From positions 1 through 37,285 of the forward strand of contig JAIRYF010000019.1 in assembly GCA_031267895.1 (NCBI GenBank): DNA of 37,285 nucleotides, in the 5' to 3' direction. Below, piece by piece: positions 17,584-25,788 of the stretch. How positions within the stretch are numbered: the first letter of the stretch is position 1; the number at the start of each line of letters is the position of its first letter. The DNA comes from Candidatus Methanoplasma glyptotermitis (lineage in GTDB: Archaea; Thermoplasmatota; Thermoplasmata; Methanomassiliicoccales; Methanomethylophilaceae). The notes beneath the pieces are model-generated. The model was not told the DNA's origin, did no database searches, and saw only the letters and a list, made by a program, of their open reading frames with translations. A program made the position numbers and the translations under genes.

Positions 17584-18147
17584 TCACACCATTAGACTTG
17601 CCGCTCTGAGTTCTGCGGCTATCTTCTCGACCGCACGCACAACATCCTCCGGAACTTTGGCACCCGTGCATACCATTTTGCCGGATCCGAAAAGAAGGAC
17701 GACAACTTTGGGATCATCCAGTCTGTAGACCAGGCCGGGGAATTGTTCGGGTTCGTACTCAACCTTCTCAAGACCGAGCGTGATGGCAACCGTATTAAGA
17801 TTGATTTCCTGCTCCAGATCGGAGGATGCAACGATATTCTGAACTTCTATCTTTGGCTCGATGCTGATCTTGATGTCTGCTTTCTCAAGGTCCTTCGCCA
17901 CCTTGCTGATCGCGATCTTCACGTCACCCAGGCTTTTTGCGCCCGTGCAAACGACCTTTCCGCTCCTAAAGAGAAGTGTGGCGGTCTTCGGCTCTTTGAT
18001 CCTGTACACAAGTCCGGGGAACTGCTGAGGGTTGTAATCCGCACCTTCAAGCGCCGCTTCGATTGCATTCAGGTTGAGTTCCTGTCCGAGGGAAGTGGAA
18101 GCAACAACATTCTCGATATTCATCTTGGCCAACTTTTCACCGAGCAT
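17584..18147 (-). CDS. tbp: TATA-box-binding protein (TBP)
   Basis: The protein has the two imperfect direct repeats of archaeal TBP: IENVVASTSLGQELNLNAIE...FPGLVYRIKEPKTATLLFRSGKVVCTGAKS, and VQNIVASSDLEQEINLNTVA...FPGLVYRLDDPKVVVLLFGSGKMVCTGAKV. These form the saddle that binds the TATA box and recruits TFB and RNA polymerase. Length is 187 residues from ATG 18147. Two TATA-like boxes upstream (18153-18160 and 18164-18171 on the minus strand) predict transcription starts at or after that codon, so the internal ATG at 18123 (MNIENVVAS, 179 residues) may be the real start. No other transcription factor is adjacent. A tRNA-Cys gene lies immediately upstream on the same strand. Confidence 0.97.
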   Translation of the reverse strand: MLGEKLAKMNIENVVASTSLGQELNLNAIEAALEGADYNPQQFPGLVYRIKEPKTATLLFRSGKVVCTGAKSLGDVKIAISKVAKDLEKADIKISIEPKIEVQNIVASSDLEQEINLNTVAITLGLEKVEYEPEQFPGLVYRLDDPKVVVLLFGSGKMVCTGAKVPEDVVRAVEKIAAELRAASLMV

Positions 18148-18152
18148 GGCTA

Positions 18153-18171
18153 TTTATAAGCTGTTTATAAA
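18153..18171 (-). promoter_or_regulatory. Tandem TATA boxes of tbp
   Basis: Minus strand reads TTTATAAA and CTTATAAA, 11 bases apart. Two TATA sites in front of the TBP gene could allow autoregulation; that is inference. Confidence 0.5.
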
Positions 18172-18221
18172 GGTTGTGCACTTTCTTGGAATCATGCAGA
18201 TCGGGAGAGACGGAAAATTTA

Positions 18222-18295
18222 TGGGGTCGGGAGAGGGACTCGAACCCCCGTATGCGGATCTGCAGTCCGCCACATAGCCTCTGTGTTATCCCGAC
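18222..18295 (-). tRNA. tRNA-Cys (GCA), CCA encoded
   Basis: On the minus strand the acceptor stem GTCGGGA pairs with TCCCGAC, the anticodon arm is GCGGA-CTGCAGA-TCCGC with anticodon GCA, and the T arm has stem GGGGG/CCCTC with loop TTCGAGT. CCA follows in the DNA. No intron in the anticodon loop. By this fold position 73 is C, while U73 is the usual cysteine identity base. A TATA-like TTTATTAC lies about 30 bases upstream (about 18320-18330). Confidence 0.93.
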
Positions 18296-18828
18296 GCTGA
18301 TCAACCCCATTGTCAGCAATGTAATAAACGTTTCGTACCGGGCTTTGGTGAAACCACGGAGACGGTTGATAGCCCATTGTGCAATTCACTACCGACGGAA
18401 GCTCCCCGAAAGGAATGGCCGGCCGAGGATGGAACCAATGCGCTCATCAGACGATTCTTTTAAGGAAAAAGATCTGCATTATTCAGATCACGTCAATGGT
18501 CTGGATAAGACAGGGTCCCCGGATACTTCTCAGAATACAGCAACAAGGATCCGGATGCAACTGGATTTTTCTGCCCAATGTACTCAGACACTTCGTCCGA
18601 GGCAGGGGAAGGAGCAGAAGAGGTGCGGCCGTCTACACGATATGTGCTGCTTTTGGCTGTGCGTGCCCGTACCGCAATCCGCACGGGCCTGCTGGGGGGG
18701 GGACATTGGATTATGATATATGCAATCAATATGGTTTGCACGCGAACGTGCCATGCATTATATATACATGGGTGCCAGTGCACATCCGTCGCTGTAAAAT
18801 ATGGCATCATACAATGAGGAGAAACCCC
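18296..18828. other. Region upstream of L4 with a hairpin and a non-coding G9 tract
   Basis: No supported gene. Features seen: hairpin GCCCGT (18665-18670) with ACGGGC (18683-18688), a run of nine G at 18694-18702, and the L4 promoter. A single copy of GGTGAAACCA at about 18347-18356 resembles the MITE end, but no partner end was found. Confidence 0.45.
18757..18766 (+). promoter_or_regulatory. TATA box of L4
   Basis: ATTATATATA lies about 67 bases before ATG 18829. The leader ends in atacaatgaggag, matching the SD context of L3 (atacaataaggag) and L5 (gtacaataaggag). Confidence 0.6.
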
Positions 18829-20663
18829 ATGAATACTAAACTTCTGAAAGGATTTATCTCCCTCATCGGAATCACTGAGGGGGGGGGGGGAATTATAATT
18901 TCCCCAGCCGTCTGAACATAACAGTCTTACTCGCAGTTGCTTTATTTCTTGCGGTGGCATTCTTTGTAACATACACGGAACCAAATGAATCGGATGCCGA
19001 CGGTGGCGGTTCTGCGGGACCGTCGGTGACATGGACTCTTACAGGCACTACTCTTACTATATCCGGTTCCGGTACCATGTATGATTATACTCCTAATTCT
19101 TATCCGCCGTGGCAAAGTGAGAAAGCAAATGTGCAGATAATCAACATAGAGCCGGGTGTGACGTCCATCGGCGATTATTCGTTCAATTGGCTTGAGAACC
19201 TGGTGTCCGTTACAATACCAAACAGCGTGACATCCGTCGGTGCCGGAGCATTCTATAACTGCTACAGACTCGAGTCGGTAACAATACCGAATGGTGTGAC
19301 ATCCATAAAGAATGAGACATTCAATGGATGCAACGGCCTCGAAACCGTTGTCATACCCGACAGCGCGGAATCCATCGGCTACTATGCATTCAACTACTGC
19401 AACAGCCCGACATCTATTACGATACCAAACAGCGTGAAGTCCATCGGTAAGTCGGCATTTGATGGTTGTGTCAAACTCGAATCCGTGACAATGTCCGACA
19501 GCATGGAAACCATCGGCGATATGGCATTCTATGGCTGCACCAAGCTAGAATCCGTGACGATACCCGACAGCGCAGAAACCATTGGCCGCTATGCGTTCTA
19601 TAACTGCTCCGGCCTGACTTCGATCGTCATACCCGACAGCGCAGTATTCTCGGGCACACACGTATTCGCAGGATGCTCCGTACTCAAAATCGTAACCGTC
19701 ACCGGCAGTTATGCAGACACGGACGGAGTAATAGGCAGGTATTTTAGCGCAGGCGGGGAATGGAAGCTGCCATACGCACCTTACGCCGCGGAATCTCTGA
19801 GGCTCAGAGATATCAGCTACAAAGAATACAGCCCCGACAACCTTGACCTGAAAGGAGGCATAGATGGAGACACAGGAAGAATGCTGACTTATAAAGACGA
19901 CAGTTATACGTGGGATACCGTATCAGAATCGTGGGGTTCTGCACGTTCCGTCTCCGGAACCCTTACCGTAAAGGGCGGATCGGCATCCGCCGGAAATGCG
20001 GATGTCTGTCTGGAATATCTAGGATTGAAGTACAATGCAAAAATCACCGGAACCCATTATAGCATAGAGAATGTGCCGAAGGGCGCGTCCGGTTATGTAA
20101 CGGCGGCAATCCCTGGATACTATCAGACGGCAATACCGTTCATACCCTCTCTGGACACAGACATATCGGGCGCGAATCTGGTTCTGACGGCATACGGAGA
20201 ACAGATACAGTACGCCGTGACATTCGGTTCCGGTCCGAACTATGCGGCATATGCAAACGGCTCTCCGGTATCTTCTCAGGTAACTGTTTCGGAAGGAGGA
20301 TATCTGACATTCGGAGTACTGGCATCCGAAGGATATTCCGCATCTCCGGCCGTATCCGGCAGCGCGAAGATTGTTCTTCAGACGGACGGATGGTACAGAA
20401 TATCAGAAATACATTCGGATGTTTACGTTACCGTAACGGTATCCGCAGATGCAGATAACGGTTCAGGAAGAGGTTCCGACAGCGGATCCGGTAGCAACTC
20501 GGATAACGGAAATGCAGACTCGGAAGGAGACTCCGGAAACGACGGAATGTTCTATGCTGTTTTTACTATCATAATTGCGGCATTTATTGTCTGCATAGCA
20601 GCATCGTTCATTTTGTTTATTATCAGGCGCAGGGAGGATGACAGGGAAGAGGACGGCAGATGA
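18829..20663 (+). CDS. BspA-type LRR surface protein L4, G-tract gene, phase OFF as sequenced
   Basis: ATG 18829 follows GAGGAG and reads MNTKLLKGFISLIGITE into the G12 tract. With 12 G it continues GGGGIIISPAV and stops at 18913-18915. With 10 or 13 G it would enter the body, which reads NYNFPSRLN, signal anchor (TVLLAVALFLAVAFFVTYTE), the cap LTISGSGTM, eight LRR_5 repeats (about 19150-19705), a carboxypeptidase-regulatory-like domain (about 19945-20190), one InlB-like module, a Gly/Ser/Asp linker, one membrane helix (about 20548-20620) and RRREDDREEDGR. Shorter than L1 and L3, with fewer C-terminal modules. An automatic call would start at the internal GTG 18954, inside the signal peptide. 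Stop TGA 20661-20663. Confidence 0.87.
18879..18890 (+). repeat. Homopolymeric tract G12 in the L4 leader
   Basis: Twelve G beginning at the third base of the GAG codon 17. The following palindrome is one A shorter than in L1 and L3 (GGGAATTATAATTTCCC), so it is no longer perfect. Frame restored at 10 or 13 G. Confidence 0.88.
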
Positions 20664-20757
20664 ATCCGTTCCTAACATAAACAGGAGAACGTCCGCCGTT
20701 TCGCATTACCTCACCATGACTAAACATTTTCAATAGGTCCGCGAATCCGCGCATACA

Positions 20758-21696
20758 ATGCAGACTCCGCCCTCTCCCCGCAGCCGTCCTAAAGAAAAAG
20801 TCAGTGTCTGCCGGTGCGGACGGCAGAATTATACAAGGTTCTGTGCATGCGGTCTTATGCACTGCAAAGACATTTCGCTGCATGATGCGGACTTCCCGCT
20901 TACGGAGAAAGATATATCGGAAGCCGTCATAGGATGGGATGTTTATGTCCGCACAGAATATCTTGTTCTGAGGAAAAAAAAGGACTTTGCGGTTGTAAAG
21001 GTCAAAAAGGAGGAGCCGAAAGATCTCTTCGGGAGAGTCAACAGCGTTGAAATCGTCTCCCTGCCGGATGATACGGTGTTTCTGAAAGACCATGAGGCGG
21101 ATGTCCTCAATGTCCCCGCCCTTGCCCGTATTCAGGAGAAACATCCGGGGAAAACCGTTGTGATAGAGGGAATGTTCTCGCACATAGGATTCGTGTCCGG
21201 ACTGAGAACTCTGAAACTAAGAGTGATAGATAACATACCGCCGGTACCGTCCAAACTCCGTGTTTTGGTGGATCGGGCACTGTCGTCAGGATTCATAAAC
21301 CTGCCCGTGGTGCCTGAATACATCGACGTGGATCTGTCTGACAAAGCAAAGTATGCGGATACCGAGGCGGTTATGTTCCCATGCAGGGGATCAGGGCTTG
21401 TTGCAGACATACCTGTTTACTTTCTCGACGATGCACCGGATATCAGACACCCTGTAACGCTCATAGGGTGCAGTCTCTCAAAAAGAATATACAGCGGGAT
21501 ATACGGCAGGGACGTACCGTTCATAAATGTCTGTCCCGCCGATGCGGTGCCGTATGACGGAGTGAAGACAATAGTCAAATGCTGTATGGTTAAAGAAGGA
21601 CACATCATGAAGGGAAACACAGCAGAGGTCCCGTGGGGTGCCACGGTGCCCGAAATAACGGATGCGATAAACGCGCTGTTTGGAGACTCAGAATAA
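20758..21696 (+). CDS. Conserved-looking hypothetical protein with Cys-rich N-terminus
   Basis: I do not recognise this 312-residue protein with confidence. The N-terminus holds a possible metal site (CRCGRQNYTRFCACGLMHC). There is no signal peptide and no membrane segment. The middle region has alternating hydrophobic strands (TVVIEGMFSHIGFV, LRTLKLRVIDNIPPVPSKL), and the C-terminal half contains further Cys residues (FPCRGSG, LIGCSLSKR, VKCCMVKEGH). The overall look is a cytoplasmic alpha/beta enzyme or metal-binding protein. The ATG follows the L4 gene by about 95 bases; its 3' end overlaps the convergent TPR gene by 9 bases. Codon use matches its housekeeping neighbours. Confidence 0.7.
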   Translation: MQTPPSPRSRPKEKVSVCRCGRQNYTRFCACGLMHCKDISLHDADFPLTEKDISEAVIGWDVYVRTEYLVLRKKKDFAVVKVKKEEPKDLFGRVNSVEIVSLPDDTVFLKDHEADVLNVPALARIQEKHPGKTVVIEGMFSHIGFVSGLRTLKLRVIDNIPPVPSKLRVLVDRALSSGFINLPVVPEYIDVDLSDKAKYADTEAVMFPCRGSGLVADIPVYFLDDAPDIRHPVTLIGCSLSKRIYSGIYGRDVPFINVCPADAVPYDGVKTIVKCCMVKEGHIMKGNTAEVPWGATVPEITDAINALFGDSE

Positions 21697-22011
21697 GTCT
21701 CTTCCTCTTGCGAATGCTTTGTAGCCTTCTTCTGCCCTGCCGGCTTTGCACAGAAGTTCGCCGAGGGCATACCATGTGTCGGCATCGTTCGGATTTTTTT
21801 CCAGATGTCTCTTCAAATGTCTTATGGCCTCTTCCGTCCTGCCGGCTGACTCGAGTTCCCTGCTGAGCGAGCGTCCGTTAGTCTCCTCGTCAAGCGTATC
21901 CGTCATGGTCTTCTTCGCCTTATCCATGAGGACGTCCAACGAGTTGTCTGTGAGCCAAGGATACCTGCTTCCGAGCACATCTCTGAATGTCGCGGCTTTG
22001 TTTTCATCCAT
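21688..22011 (-). CDS. Small TPR-repeat protein
   Basis: 107 residues. The C-terminal 65 residues form tetratricopeptide repeats (RELESAGRTEEAIRHLKRHL, EKNPNDADTWYALGELLCKA, GRAEEGYKAFARG) with the canonical W/G/A/P pattern. The N-terminal 40 residues are helical and lack a signal, so it is probably a cytoplasmic scaffold or partner protein. An AT-rich atatttttaag (about 22026-22036, minus strand) may be its TATA box. It lies downstream of pyrDK on the same strand, about 95 bases beyond pyrK, but with its own promoter. Confidence 0.75.
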   Translation of the reverse strand: MDENKAATFRDVLGSRYPWLTDNSLDVLMDKAKKTMTDTLDEETNGRSLSRELESAGRTEEAIRHLKRHLEKNPNDADTWYALGELLCKAGRAEEGYKAFARGRDLF

Positions 22012-22105
22012 CGCCGTCCCGCCGTTCTTAAAAATATTCCTGGGAATGCTGACGACAAGATTTCCGTGGACGACAGAGATGTGGTCTGCAGGGATTCCTA
22101 TGCTA

Positions 22106-22873
22106 TCACCTTTTCACTGCACGGCCGCATTCATCCCGGGACAACATCCCAAAGTCCTTCATCTGTGAAATCTGTTCTCTGGTGAAAACGGGACCGTCTT
22201 TGCACACTCTCATATCGTCTATCACACAGCATCCGCAGACTCCGGCTCCGCATTTCATATGTCTTTCGAGTGACATCTGGCAATCGATATTCAGCTCTAC
22301 GCATGCGTTGTAGAGGTGGTACAGCATGATCTCCGGCCCGCAGGCCAGTATCATATCGTACTTCCTGTCCGAGGCTTTTTCTTTCATAAGCTGTACGGCA
22401 TTCCCATGGAACCCTCTGCTGCCGTCGTCTGTCGCTATCCACAGATTCTTCGTGTATCTGTCCGCATAATCCATGATTATATCCTTATCCGTTCTGGCAC
22501 CGATGATTGTATCGGCACCCGTTTCTTTTACGGCAGGTATTACGGCGGCGGCTCCTGCGCCTCCCCCGACTATAAGCATCTTTTTACTCTTTCTGAGATC
22601 GAATCCCTTCCCGTAAGGTCCCCTGATCCTCATAGGGTCTCCGAGACCGAGACTGTGCAGTTTCTCTGTGTCCTTCCCTATCTTTTTGACGGTTATGCTT
22701 TTTATGCGGTCGACTTTAGAGAGGGACATCGGGATCTCCTCCATTCCCGGCACCCAAACCATTATAAACTGTCCAGGAAGGGCCTTCTCGTCCCAATGAA
22801 ACTCAAGGGTCTTCGTGTCATGGGAGTCCTCTATTATGCCTATTATCCTCACCGTATCACTCATGCGCAACAC
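22106..22873 (-). CDS. pyrK: Dihydroorotate dehydrogenase electron-transfer subunit PyrK
   Basis: This FAD and 2Fe-2S protein passes electrons from PyrD to NAD+ in pyrimidine synthesis. It shows a ferredoxin-reductase-like fold with FAD-binding region PGQFIMVWVPGMEEIPMSLS, NAD-binding GGGAGAAAVIPA, the ACGPEIML motif, and a C-terminal 2Fe-2S ligand set CGAGVCGCCVIDDMRVCKDGP. Length 255 is typical. The upstream pyrD stop overlaps its start: ATG 22873 gives MLRMSDT, while ATG 22864 in ATGAGTGA gives an 8-base overlap and is an equally good start. Translational coupling with pyrD is expected. Confidence 0.94.
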   Translation of the reverse strand: MLRMSDTVRIIGIIEDSHDTKTLEFHWDEKALPGQFIMVWVPGMEEIPMSLSKVDRIKSITVKKIGKDTEKLHSLGLGDPMRIRGPYGKGFDLRKSKKMLIVGGGAGAAAVIPAVKETGADTIIGARTDKDIIMDYADRYTKNLWIATDDGSRGFHGNAVQLMKEKASDRKYDMILACGPEIMLYHLYNACVELNIDCQMSLERHMKCGAGVCGCCVIDDMRVCKDGPVFTREQISQMKDFGMLSRDECGRAVKR

Positions 22874-23756
22874 CCACCATATCCGATATTGATCCGTAGC
22901 CGTAGTCCGTCATGAATCTTTCCAAGTCTTTGTTGATAGTTTCAAAGACGCATATACCCTTTGTTCCTATTGCGCTTCCTATCTGGAACGCGCTCGCGCC
23001 TGCCATGATGTATTGTACCGCATCTCTCCAATCCGATATGCCTCCGACCCCCACGATCGGAACATCAACGGCGGCCCTTATATCAAAAACCGTTCTGACT
23101 CCTATAGATCGTACAGCCGGTCCTGACAGTCCGCCGAACTTGTTGCTCAGTATGGGTTTTCCGAACTGCGGCGATATCACCATTGCTTTTACTGTGTTTA
23201 TGGCGACAATGGCATCCCCTTCGGCATCCTGAACCGCCATCGCCAGCCCCCCTATTATGTGAGTATTCGGAGTCAGTTTGGTCCACACAGGTATATTTAC
23301 CGCTGATTTCACCGCGGAGACTATGGAACCGACGGTTTCCGGATCAGTTCCGAGTTCCATCCCGTATCCTTTTGCGTGAGGACAAGAGAGGTTAAGTTCG
23401 ACGGCTGCTGCACCGTATTCCTCCATCTTTGCAGCCAACCCGGAAAATTCCTCGGGAGACGAACCGTATATCGACCCAATGACATTTCCGCATTTCGCAG
23501 CCACCGCCATCTCATCCCGGAAAAGTTCAATCCCGGGATTCGGAAGCCCCATAGCGTTGATATATCCCCCCTTCACCTCAGTAAATGTCGGGTTCGGATG
23601 TCCCCGGTTTGGGTTTGATCCTATGGATTTTGTGACAACCGCGCCCGCACCGGACCTCAGCATCCTTTTGATTGACTGTCCGGTCTCATCCATTATGCCC
23701 GACGCGACCATACCCGGTTTTTCAAGTCTCAGTTTTCCGACGGAAGTCACCAGCAT
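22857..23756 (-). CDS. pyrD: Dihydroorotate dehydrogenase, class 1B catalytic subunit PyrD
   Basis: The FMN enzyme oxidises dihydroorotate to orotate. 299 residues with the class 1 signatures: TKSIGSNPNRGHPNPT, NAMGLPNPG, the catalytic cysteine in ELNLSCPHAKGYG (Cys marks class 1, Ser class 2), WTKLTPN, and the FMN-phosphate site GVGGISDWRDAV...GASAFQIGSA. The adjacent pyrK makes it the NAD-linked 1B form. A TATA-like ttatttaatc about 32 bases upstream predicts a nearly leaderless mRNA starting about 6 bases before the ATG. That AT-rich box lies between divergent genes and may serve both. Confidence 0.96.
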   Translation of the reverse strand: MLVTSVGKLRLEKPGMVASGIMDETGQSIKRMLRSGAGAVVTKSIGSNPNRGHPNPTFTEVKGGYINAMGLPNPGIELFRDEMAVAAKCGNVIGSIYGSSPEEFSGLAAKMEEYGAAAVELNLSCPHAKGYGMELGTDPETVGSIVSAVKSAVNIPVWTKLTPNTHIIGGLAMAVQDAEGDAIVAINTVKAMVISPQFGKPILSNKFGGLSGPAVRSIGVRTVFDIRAAVDVPIVGVGGISDWRDAVQYIMAGASAFQIGSAIGTKGICVFETINKDLERFMTDYGYGSISDMVGVAHE

Positions 23757-23781
23757 TGTATCGGACGGGGATACACGTAAC

Positions 23782-23794
23782 CGATTAAATAATT
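23782..23794. promoter_or_regulatory. Shared divergent TATA region of pyrD and the cysteine desulfurase gene
   Basis: gattaaataattg is TATA-like on both strands. On the minus strand it lies about 32 bases from the pyrD ATG, and on the plus strand about 26 bases before ATG 23814. Confidence 0.45.
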
Positions 23795-23813
23795 GTAAGT
23801 GATGGACCGCACC

Positions 23814-25028
23814 ATGAATGTGTCTCGCCTGAGAAATGATTTCCCGACCATTAGGAATAATGAGGGAGTTTATCTCGACAGTGCGTGCCAGTCTCTGAGG
23901 CCAGACCGGGTGATAGGAGCAATAACCGATTACTACGAAAATTATCCTTCATGCGGGGGACGGAGTGTTTACGGAATGTCGGCGAAAGTTTCTCTGATGA
24001 TAGACGACACAAGAGAAAAGGCGGCCGAATTTTTTTCAACCGATGATCCCGAATGTTATATCTTCACCAAGAACTGCACTGAAGGCATCAATACGGTGGC
24101 CAGAGGGTTCGGACTGAGAAACGGAGATATCATAGTCACCACAGACACGGAACACAACTCCAATCACGTTCCGTGGACAGTGCTGTCGGAAGAAATCGGG
24201 ATACGCAGGGTGTATTCCAGATCTCATAACAACGGCGAATTCGACATAGAGAACTTCAAAATGGCCGTCAAAAAGGGCGTGAAGCTCGTCTCCGTCCATC
24301 ATTCCAGCAATGTGACCGGCTGCATAGTTCCGATAAAAGAGGCAGCGGAGATAGCGCACGACGTAGGTGCGAAAATAATGATTGACGGGTCGCAGGCTGC
24401 CCCGCATATGAAACTCGATCTGAAGAAAACGGACGCAGATTTTTATACGATGTCTGTTCACAAGATGCTCGGACCATCGGGCATGGGCATACTGTACGGA
24501 AAGAGAGAGTGTCTGGAGAGCATAAAACCTCTGACGGCAGGCGGCGGGGCGGTCGGTCTGGCAACATACGAGCACACAGACCTCGCGCCGATCCCCGATA
24601 AATTCGAGGCCGGACTTCAAAACTATTCCGGCATCGCAGGCACCAAAGCGGCACTGGAATACCTGTCATCGGTCGGCATGGAGGAGATACGGGATCACGA
24701 CAGGCGTCTGATGAGATATATTTTCAAAAGGGTCAGCGGGATAGAGGGGCTGAGCACAGTCGGTCCGGAAGACCCCGACAGACGGTGCGGCGTGTTTTCA
24801 TTTAACATAGACGGGCTGTCGCCGCACGACATAGCCATGATACTCGACAAAATGGACAGCGTGATGATAAGGTCTGGGATGCACTGCGCCCATCCGTTTT
24901 TTGCCTCAAAGGGGATAGAAGGAAGTGCCAGAGCTTCGGTGTACCTTTATAACAACGAAGATGACATAGACAGATTCGCCAATGCCCTCGGCAAGACGGC
25001 TGAGATGTTCGGAAGATCAGTTCTTTGA
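23814..25028 (+). CDS. Cysteine desulfurase, SufS/CsdA-type aminotransferase class V
   Basis: This PLP enzyme would take sulfur from cysteine for Fe-S clusters or thiolated cofactors. Visible are the PLP-lysine motif SVHKMLGPSGMG, the preceding MIDGSQAAPHM (Asp pairs with the pyridine nitrogen, as in DGAQ/DGSQ motifs), HHSSNVTG, and the mobile-loop cysteine in RSGMHCAHPFF, typical of group II (SufS) enzymes. The frame is open from GTG 23799, but ATG 23814 (MNVSRLRNDFPTI, 404 residues) fits both family N-termini and the TATA box 26 bases upstream. The 3' end overlaps the convergent pilin-like gene by 12 bases. No SufU/IscU or other suf gene is adjacent. Confidence 0.92.
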   Translation: MNVSRLRNDFPTIRNNEGVYLDSACQSLRPDRVIGAITDYYENYPSCGGRSVYGMSAKVSLMIDDTREKAAEFFSTDDPECYIFTKNCTEGINTVARGFGLRNGDIIVTTDTEHNSNHVPWTVLSEEIGIRRVYSRSHNNGEFDIENFKMAVKKGVKLVSVHHSSNVTGCIVPIKEAAEIAHDVGAKIMIDGSQAAPHMKLDLKKTDADFYTMSVHKMLGPSGMGILYGKRECLESIKPLTAGGGAVGLATYEHTDLAPIPDKFEAGLQNYSGIAGTKAALEYLSSVGMEEIRDHDRRLMRYIFKRVSGIEGLSTVGPEDPDRRCGVFSFNIDGLSPHDIAMILDKMDSVMIRSGMHCAHPFFASKGIEGSARASVYLYNNEDDIDRFANALGKTAEMFGRSVL

Positions 25029-25361
25029 TATGCTGACCTCGTCCCCGTATCCGAAAACCACTCTGTCCATCTCCTTTGAGATAAGAGATCTGTATGATAC
25101 ATCGCCGGCATGCACGGCGAGATGATGCCCTTCGATCTCGATGTAGCCTCCCGGAGGCAGTATCTCCCATCCCCTTACTGTCAGAGTGTCGGCTTCAGAG
25201 GCCCAGAACTCATCGATGATGAACGAGATCCTGTCTGCGGCATCGGACATAGACTCATCATACCTGTATTCGCAGAGTGATTGGATCGGTACGAAGACCG
25301 TACCGAGGATGGCTGCGCCGCATATTATAAGGACCACTCTCGACAGTGTGAATTCAATCAT
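25017..25361 (-). CDS. Small membrane-anchored protein, third gene of the pilin-like cluster
   Basis: 114 residues from the ATG in ATGATTGA, overlapping the stop of the upstream pilin-like gene by 8 bases; the frame is open to 25394 but an earlier start would lie deep in that gene. It has one N-terminal membrane helix (FTLSRVVLIICGAAILGTVFV) followed by an extracytoplasmic domain of about 90 residues with beta-rich segments (GGYIEIEGHHLAVHAG). There is no KKG-type class III cleavage motif, so it may be a minor pseudopilin-like or assembly subunit. I do not recognise the family. Confidence 0.68.
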   Translation of the reverse strand: MIEFTLSRVVLIICGAAILGTVFVPIQSLCEYRYDESMSDAADRISFIIDEFWASEADTLTVRGWEILPPGGYIEIEGHHLAVHAGDVSYRSLISKEMDRVVFGYGDEVSISKN

Positions 25362-25788
25362 ATTGTGCCGTGACTCCGTATTTGCCGCCGTCATTTACGC
25401 ACACAAACGAAATGGTTCTGCTGCCTGTTATCTGCAGAGGGTCTCCGATGAACATCACCGAAGGCCTCTGCATGTAAATCTTCCCGACAGAGACATCGCC
25501 AAACAGTATTGTGATGCAGTATGAATCGGAACCCTCCCCGCCTAGCACAAGACACGACCCGGAAACGAGTGAAACATCAACGGTGCCTTTGCTGCCGGTT
25601 CCGGAGTAGTATATCCTCTTGACGGTGTCGGAGATCCGTTCAGCCTCCGTCTTTGCTGCCGATATAGATGTATCTTTTTCCAGATCGCCGATCATACCCG
25701 CTGCGGCGGGGACGAATACGGCGAGTATCAGAGAGGCTACGGCCAGACGCAGCGGAAACCCGACGATTCCTTTTTTGTTTAATATCAC
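25354..25788 (-). CDS. Type IV pilin-like protein with class III signal
   Basis: 144 residues beginning MILNKKG-IVGFPLRLAVASL: a short positive N-terminus, a KKG site where an archaeal prepilin peptidase could cut, then a continuous hydrophobic helix of about 20 residues. The rest is a beta-rich extracellular domain (VDVSLVSGSCLVLGG, ITILFGDVSVGKIYMQRPSV) with two Cys. Such proteins polymerise into or cap archaeal pili. Its start overlaps the stop of the upstream pilin-like gene by 4 bases (ATGA) and its stop overlaps the next gene, so the three are one operon. No assembly ATPase or membrane platform is in the window. Confidence 0.75.
   Translation of the reverse strand: MILNKKGIVGFPLRLAVASLILAVFVPAAAGMIGDLEKDTSISAAKTEAERISDTVKRIYYSGTGSKGTVDVSLVSGSCLVLGGEGSDSYCITILFGDVSVGKIYMQRPSVMFIGDPLQITGSRTISFVCVNDGGKYGVTAQYD

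Noticed and set aside
18343-18358. A third MITE-like element end (GGTGAAACCA) before L4
   Set aside because: No matching second end or interior similarity was found in 18296-18828; the short motif alone is weak.
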